From positions 1-9,326 of the forward strand of contig CATMOC010000112.1 of the NCBI GenBank assembly GCA_950071955.1: a DNA stretch of 9,326 nucleotides, in the 5' to 3' direction. Below the pieces are notes generated by a model, which was not told the origin of the DNA, did not search any database, and was given only the letters and a program-made list of their open reading frames with translations. Source of the DNA: an uncultured Mesorhizobium sp. (GTDB taxonomy: Bacteria; Pseudomonadota; Alphaproteobacteria; Rhizobiales; Rhizobiaceae). A program made the position numbers and the translations under genes. Of this stretch, positions 6,212-9,326 are shown piece by piece; the stretch's first letter is position 1, and each line of letters begins with the position of its first letter.

Positions 6212-6982
6212 TCAGCCGAGTTCGATCCAGGCCGGCGCGTGGTCGCTGGCGCCTTCGCGGCCGCGCACCTCTCGGTCGACGCCTGCGCCGGCGAGCCGGT
6301 CTTCCAGGTTGTTGCTGACCAGCAGATGGTCGAGGCGCAGGCCCGCGTCGCGCTGCCAGCGCTGCCGCTTGTAGTGCCAGAATGTGTAGATCCGCTCGTT
6401 CGAATGGAACCGGCGCAGCGCGTCGACCCAGCTTCTGCCTACCAGCTTGCGAAACGCCGCCCGGCTTTGCGGATGGACGAGCGCGTCATCGTCCCATGAT
6501 TTCGTCGGGTAGATGTCGAGAGCGCCGGGCGCGACATTGAAGTCGCCGGCGAGCACCACCGGCGCGCCGGTCTTCCGCAGGTTCGTCGCGTGCTTGCGCA
6601 TCCGCTCCAGCCGGGCGAGCTTGTAGTCGAACTTCGGCCCCGGCTGCGGGTTGCCGTTTGGAGCGTAGATCGAGGCGATCAGCACGCCGCGCACCGCGGC
6701 CTCGATGTACCGGCTCTGCTGGTCGTCGTCGTCGCCGGGCAGGCGGTCCCGCGTCAGCACCGGGTCGGCATCGCGCGCCAGGATGGCGACGCCGTTCCAG
6801 GTCTTCTGTCCCTTCCACACCACCCCGTAACCAGCCCTGTCGATGGCCTCGGCCGGAAAGTCCCGGTCGGTCGCCTTCAGTTCCTGAAGGCAGACGACGT
6901 CCGGCCGGGCTTCCTCAAGCCATTCCAGCAAGTTCTCCAGCCGGCGGTTGACGTTGTTGATGTTGAAGGTGGCGATCCTCAT
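6212..6982 (-). CDS. xthA: exodeoxyribonuclease III / AP endonuclease (XthA-like)
   Basis: A 256-residue member of the ExoIII/APE1 branch of the endonuclease-exonuclease-phosphatase superfamily, expected to cleave abasic sites and trim 3' ends in base excision repair. Seen: MRIATFNINNVN with Asn7, VVCLQELKATD with Glu34 (metal binding), SIYAPNG with Tyr106, LAGDFNVAP with Asp147 and Asn149, LRLDHLL with Asp218, and the terminal GASDHAP with Asp247-His248. All catalytic positions of the family are present and the length is normal. The ATG (6982-6980) overlaps the TGA of the upstream hydrolase gene as ATGA, so the pair is probably translationally coupled. Rhizobial genomes often carry more than one ExoIII paralogue, so this need not be the main one. 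It converges on pfkB with a 7-bp gap. Confidence 0.9.
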   Translation of the reverse strand: MRIATFNINNVNRRLENLLEWLEEARPDVVCLQELKATDRDFPAEAIDRAGYGVVWKGQKTWNGVAILARDADPVLTRDRLPGDDDDQQSRYIEAAVRGVLIASIYAPNGNPQPGPKFDYKLARLERMRKHATNLRKTGAPVVLAGDFNVAPGALDIYPTKSWDDDALVHPQSRAAFRKLVGRSWVDALRRFHSNERIYTFWHYKRQRWQRDAGLRLDHLLVSNNLEDRLAGAGVDREVRGREGASDHAPAWIELG

Positions 6983-7620
6983 CCGGCGGCTGGTGCCAGG
7001 CGCGCGCACCATTCCCTCACCGCTTCGCCGACCGTGCGCAGATGGTCGGCCGCGGTGAAGCCGGAGACGGTCTTGCGCGGCTTCAGGTCGTGGTCGCCGT
7101 CTTCCAGCCAGAGGAGCTCGATGGCCGGAGAGAGCGCGTAGCCGGCCACCTCCTCCCGGGTGCCGAACTGATCGCGCGTGCCCTGGCAGATCAGCGCCGG
7201 CGTCTTCAGGCCGGCGAGATGCGCGATGCGCAGTTTCTCCGGACGGTCCGGCGGATGAAAGGGATAGCCGAGGCACAGCAGCCCGGCGATGCGGCCCGCC
7301 GCGAAAAGCTCGTCCGCGACCATCGAGGCGACGCGTCCGCCCATCGACTTGCCGCCGATCACCAGCGGCCCGTCCACAGTAAGGTCTTCGACCGCTTGCC
7401 GGTATTCCGGAATCAACGTCTCGGCGCGCGGCGGTGGCTTGCGCTGGCCGTCGCGCCGCGCCGCCATGTAGCCGAACTCGAACCGAACGACACGCAGACC
7501 TTCGTCCGCGAGAGCCCGGGCGATCGCTTCCATCGAAGGCGAATCCATCGCGGCGCCCGCGCCGTGGGCGAGCAGGACCGTCATAGGGGCGGTGTCCGGT
7601 CCGCTGGTCAGGAATTTCAC
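6979..7620 (-). CDS. alpha/beta-hydrolase, KANL3/Tex30 (dienelactone hydrolase-like) family
   Basis: A 213-residue alpha/beta-hydrolase without signal peptide. Seen: TVLLAHGAGAAMDSPSM (oxyanion-hole HGAGA), RFEFGYMAARRDGQRKPPP, the nucleophile elbow GGKSMGGRVAS with Ser92, ICQGTRDQFG with Asp150, and LEDGDHDLKPRK with His177, giving a complete Ser-Asp-His triad. The HGAGA, FEFGYM and KSMGGR blocks are typical of the bacterial KANL3/Tex30 hydrolase family, whose substrate is not established. The GTG start at 7620 is chosen because AGGGAGGG lies 9 bases upstream (7630-7637); an in-frame ATG at 7584 would remove part of the first strand. It overlaps the exonuclease gene by 4 bases (ATGA). The 114-bp gap upstream (7621-7734) must carry the promoter, but I see no convincing -35/-10 pair there. 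The physiological role is unknown. Confidence 0.83.
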   Translation of the reverse strand: MKFLTSGPDTAPMTVLLAHGAGAAMDSPSMEAIARALADEGLRVVRFEFGYMAARRDGQRKPPPRAETLIPEYRQAVEDLTVDGPLVIGGKSMGGRVASMVADELFAAGRIAGLLCLGYPFHPPDRPEKLRIAHLAGLKTPALICQGTRDQFGTREEVAGYALSPAIELLWLEDGDHDLKPRKTVSGFTAADHLRTVGEAVREWCARLAPAAG

Positions 7621-7734
7621 CGCGTCTCGCCCTCCCTGCTTAGTTTCGCGCCGTCACCTTGATTTAGCGCCGGCACCAGTCTCCGGCTATGGCCGACCCG
7701 CGGAAGGTGCTCGCCAGCGAAAGCGGCACGGTCG

Positions 7735-9324
7735 TCAGGAAGCCGGCCTCAGGTCTGCGACGGCGAAAACCTCCGTTGCGGAGGACGTAGCCGGTTGCGC
7801 CGCCAGGGAGCCGACCGTCCAGACGGTGACCGCCTCCGCCTTGCCCTTGACTGAAATCCGGTCGACTTCGACGAGGTCGAAGCGGTCGCGGATGCGCCGC
7901 GCGGTCTCGTCGCCGATGAGCAGAGGCGTGCCATAATCCTTCGTGCGTCCCTCCAGGCGGGATGCGAGGTTGACGGCATCGCCGAGCGCCGAATAGTCGA
8001 AGCGCCGGTCCGAGCCCATGTTGCCGACGACGCATTCGCCGGTGTTGATGCCCACGCCGATCGCGAAGCGGATTGGCGCTCCGTTGCCGGCTTCCGCCGC
8101 CAGTTCGCGGTTGAGCGGCTCGACGGCGCGGATCATCGCCAGCCCTGCCTCCACCGCATGGACCGCGTGGTCCGGATCGTCGAGCGGTGCGTTCCAGAAG
8201 GCCATGATGGCGTCACCGATATACTTGTCGATAGTGCCGCCGGCCTCCAGCACCGCCTCCGAAAGCGGATTAAGCAGCCGGTTCACCAGCGCTGTCAGCT
8301 TTTCGGGATCGTCCTTCATGGATTCCGCGATGGTCGTGAACCCCCTCACGTCGCAGAACAGGATGGTGATCGTACGCTTCTCGCCGCCGAGCTTCAGGCG
8401 CGAGGGGTCGCGCGCGAGCTTTTCAACGAGTGCCGGCGACAGGTATTGCGAGAAGGCGCGGGTGACCGTCTTCCGCAGCTTCCGTTCGGCGGCGTAGTCC
8501 TGCGCCCCTTGCGCGAGCGCCGTACCCACGAAGGCCAGCGCTGGCGCCAGAGGCGGGAAATGGATGCGACCGAAGCGCAGCAACAGGAAGTAACCCAGCG
8601 CGAAAACCCCGACCGCAAGGAGGCTGCCGGCGATGGTGCGCCAGCCAGTGGCGCGCCAGACCGCATAGGCCGCGAGCAGCGCGCCGAGCAAGTTGGCCGC
8701 GATCACGGCCACGAGGGGCGCCGGCCGGATGAACAGCCCGTGCCGGAGATTGTCGAGGATCGTGGCCTGGAGTTCCGCGCCGGCGATGAGCCGCCCCGTC
8801 CGCGGCGTCCACGACGTCGCATAGGCGTCCGCCCCTCCGCCTTCGACGGTTGGCGCGGATTGCAGCGATAGCCCGACGATGGCGATACGGCCTCTCAGCG
8901 TGTCGGGCGGCAGGAAGGTCCCGGGATCGAGCGCCTGGTAGTACGAGATGGTGGGATAGGTGCGGGCCGGTCCGAAAGTCTGGATCAACGCGCCCGGCGG
9001 CGCTTCGGGGGCCTGGACGCCGGTGCTTTCCAGAAGCGTGGCGGCAAAGCCGTCCGGATAGGGCGGAAGCCTGCGCAGCGTCCCGTCGCGGTCGAGCACG
9101 ATCGTCGAGGGCACCGTGTTGCGCGGGAACCCGTTCAGAGCGACGAGGGAGCGCCCGGGATTGTCGTACAACGATGGGTATGTCACGCCGCGGTCGAGGA
9201 GGAAGTCTCGGGCTGCCTGGCGATCGTCGGGGACGTCGATGCCCAGCAGGTGCAAAAACGTCGGCGCGAAGTCCACATTGCCGCTGGGCACGTCGATCTC
9301 CACGCCCGCCTTCAGGTCCGGGCC
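7735..9324 (-). CDS. CHASE2-type class III adenylate/guanylate cyclase, 5' end outside window, composite N-terminus
   Basis: A membrane-bound nucleotide cyclase. Numbering is from the GTG at 9303, although the frame is open to the window edge. Residues ~75-193 match the C-terminal half of a CHASE2 sensor (DGTLRRLPPYPDG, FGPARTYPTISYYQAL, LRGRIAIVGLSLQS, GAELQATILDNL). Three hydrophobic segments follow (~196-217, 222-243, 249-265), then a short coupling helix and the cyclase domain (~305-500). The catalytic domain looks active: metal-binding Asp318 (FCDVRGFT) and Asp364 (DKYIGD), purine-contact Lys360, and Asn445 and Arg449 (GDAVNLASRLE). Ser438 occupies the second purine position, where Thr, Ser or Asp is common; cAMP is the likelier product. 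Residues before ~75 do not look like CHASE2: a sulfatase-like tail (PSGNVDFAPTFLHLLGI) is followed by a TlpA-like segment (RGVTYPSLYDNPGRSL). This may be a chimera. Confidence 0.82.
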   Translation of the reverse strand, partial: GPDLKAGVEIDVPSGNVDFAPTFLHLLGIDVPDDRQAARDFLLDRGVTYPSLYDNPGRSLVALNGFPRNTVPSTIVLDRDGTLRRLPPYPDGFAATLLESTGVQAPEAPPGALIQTFGPARTYPTISYYQALDPGTFLPPDTLRGRIAIVGLSLQSAPTVEGGGADAYATSWTPRTGRLIAGAELQATILDNLRHGLFIRPAPLVAVIAANLLGALLAAYAVWRATGWRTIAGSLLAVGVFALGYFLLLRFGRIHFPPLAPALAFVGTALAQGAQDYAAERKLRKTVTRAFSQYLSPALVEKLARDPSRLKLGGEKRTITILFCDVRGFTTIAESMKDDPEKLTALVNRLLNPLSEAVLEAGGTIDKYIGDAIMAFWNAPLDDPDHAVHAVEAGLAMIRAVEPLNRELAAEAGNGAPIRFAIGVGINTGECVVGNMGSDRRFDYSALGDAVNLASRLEGRTKDYGTPLLIGDETARRIRDRFDLVEVDRISVKGKAEAVTVWTVGSLAAQPATSSATEVFAVADLRPAS

Positions 9325-9326
9325 GG

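Noticed and set aside
6983..7276. N-terminal extension of the exonuclease III frame into the hydrolase gene
   Set aside because: These 98 codons are an out-of-frame reading of the hydrolase; ExoIII proteins start at the MRIATFN strand.
7689..7790. Small plus-strand ORF of 33 codons in the gap before the cyclase stop
   Set aside because: No clear Shine-Dalgarno sequence, half of it is antisense to the cyclase 3' end, and no recognisable peptide features.
9099..9229. 9-bp direct repeats CGACGATCG-type (9099-9107 and 9221-9229) near the two joins of the composite cyclase N-terminus, as possible target-site duplication
   Set aside because: They are 122 bp apart and read in different frames, contain the common CGATCG word, and are not flanked by any mobile-element ends; chance is the simpler explanation.

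Overview
The window is GC-rich (clearly above 60%) and densely coded. It reads like a chromosomal segment of an alphaproteobacterium, most likely Hyphomicrobiales/Rhizobiales (Mesorhizobium or Aminobacter-like). That placement rests on gene content, protein style and an FNR/FixK-type operator; no marker gene is present. Both ends cut through genes, so the piece may be a short contig.

Layout. Bases 2-3328 (+) carry three consecutive sugar-oxidation genes: the C-terminal half of an IlvD/Edd-family L-arabinonate dehydratase, an L-arabinose/D-galactose 1-dehydrogenase of the Gfo/Idh/MocA type, and an alpha-ketoglutarate semialdehyde dehydrogenase. They fit the non-phosphorylating (Weimberg-type) pentose route to 2-oxoglutarate. 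The lactonase and the second dehydratase are not in the window. A LacX-type aldose 1-epimerase homologue (3357-4304, -) converges on this operon. Upstream of it on the same strand lies a CBS-CBS-BON protein (4368-5060, -).

A 217-bp divergent intergenic region (5061-5277) separates the CBS-BON gene from a PfkB-family phosphofructokinase gene (5278-6204, +). It holds a near-consensus FNR/FixK box, TTGATCCGCGTCAA. For the CBS-BON gene the box sits at the -41.5 spacing of a class II activator site. This is the strongest regulatory signal in the window and suggests an oxygen-limitation module.

Bases 6212-7620 (-) hold a translationally coupled pair: an alpha/beta-hydrolase of the KANL3/Tex30 type followed by an exonuclease III-type endonuclease. 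The right end (7735-9324, -) is a class III nucleotide cyclase with the C-terminal part of a CHASE2 domain and three membrane segments. Its N-terminal ~100 visible residues look like pieces of a sulfatase/alkaline phosphatase and a TlpA-like thioredoxin joined in frame, which may be an assembly or recombination chimera.

I see no tRNA, rRNA, CRISPR array, insertion sequence or phage gene. No stretch longer than 217 bp lacks a gene. I did not find a clearly new multi-gene system. The two points most worth following are the FNR-box divergent promoter and the composite cyclase.
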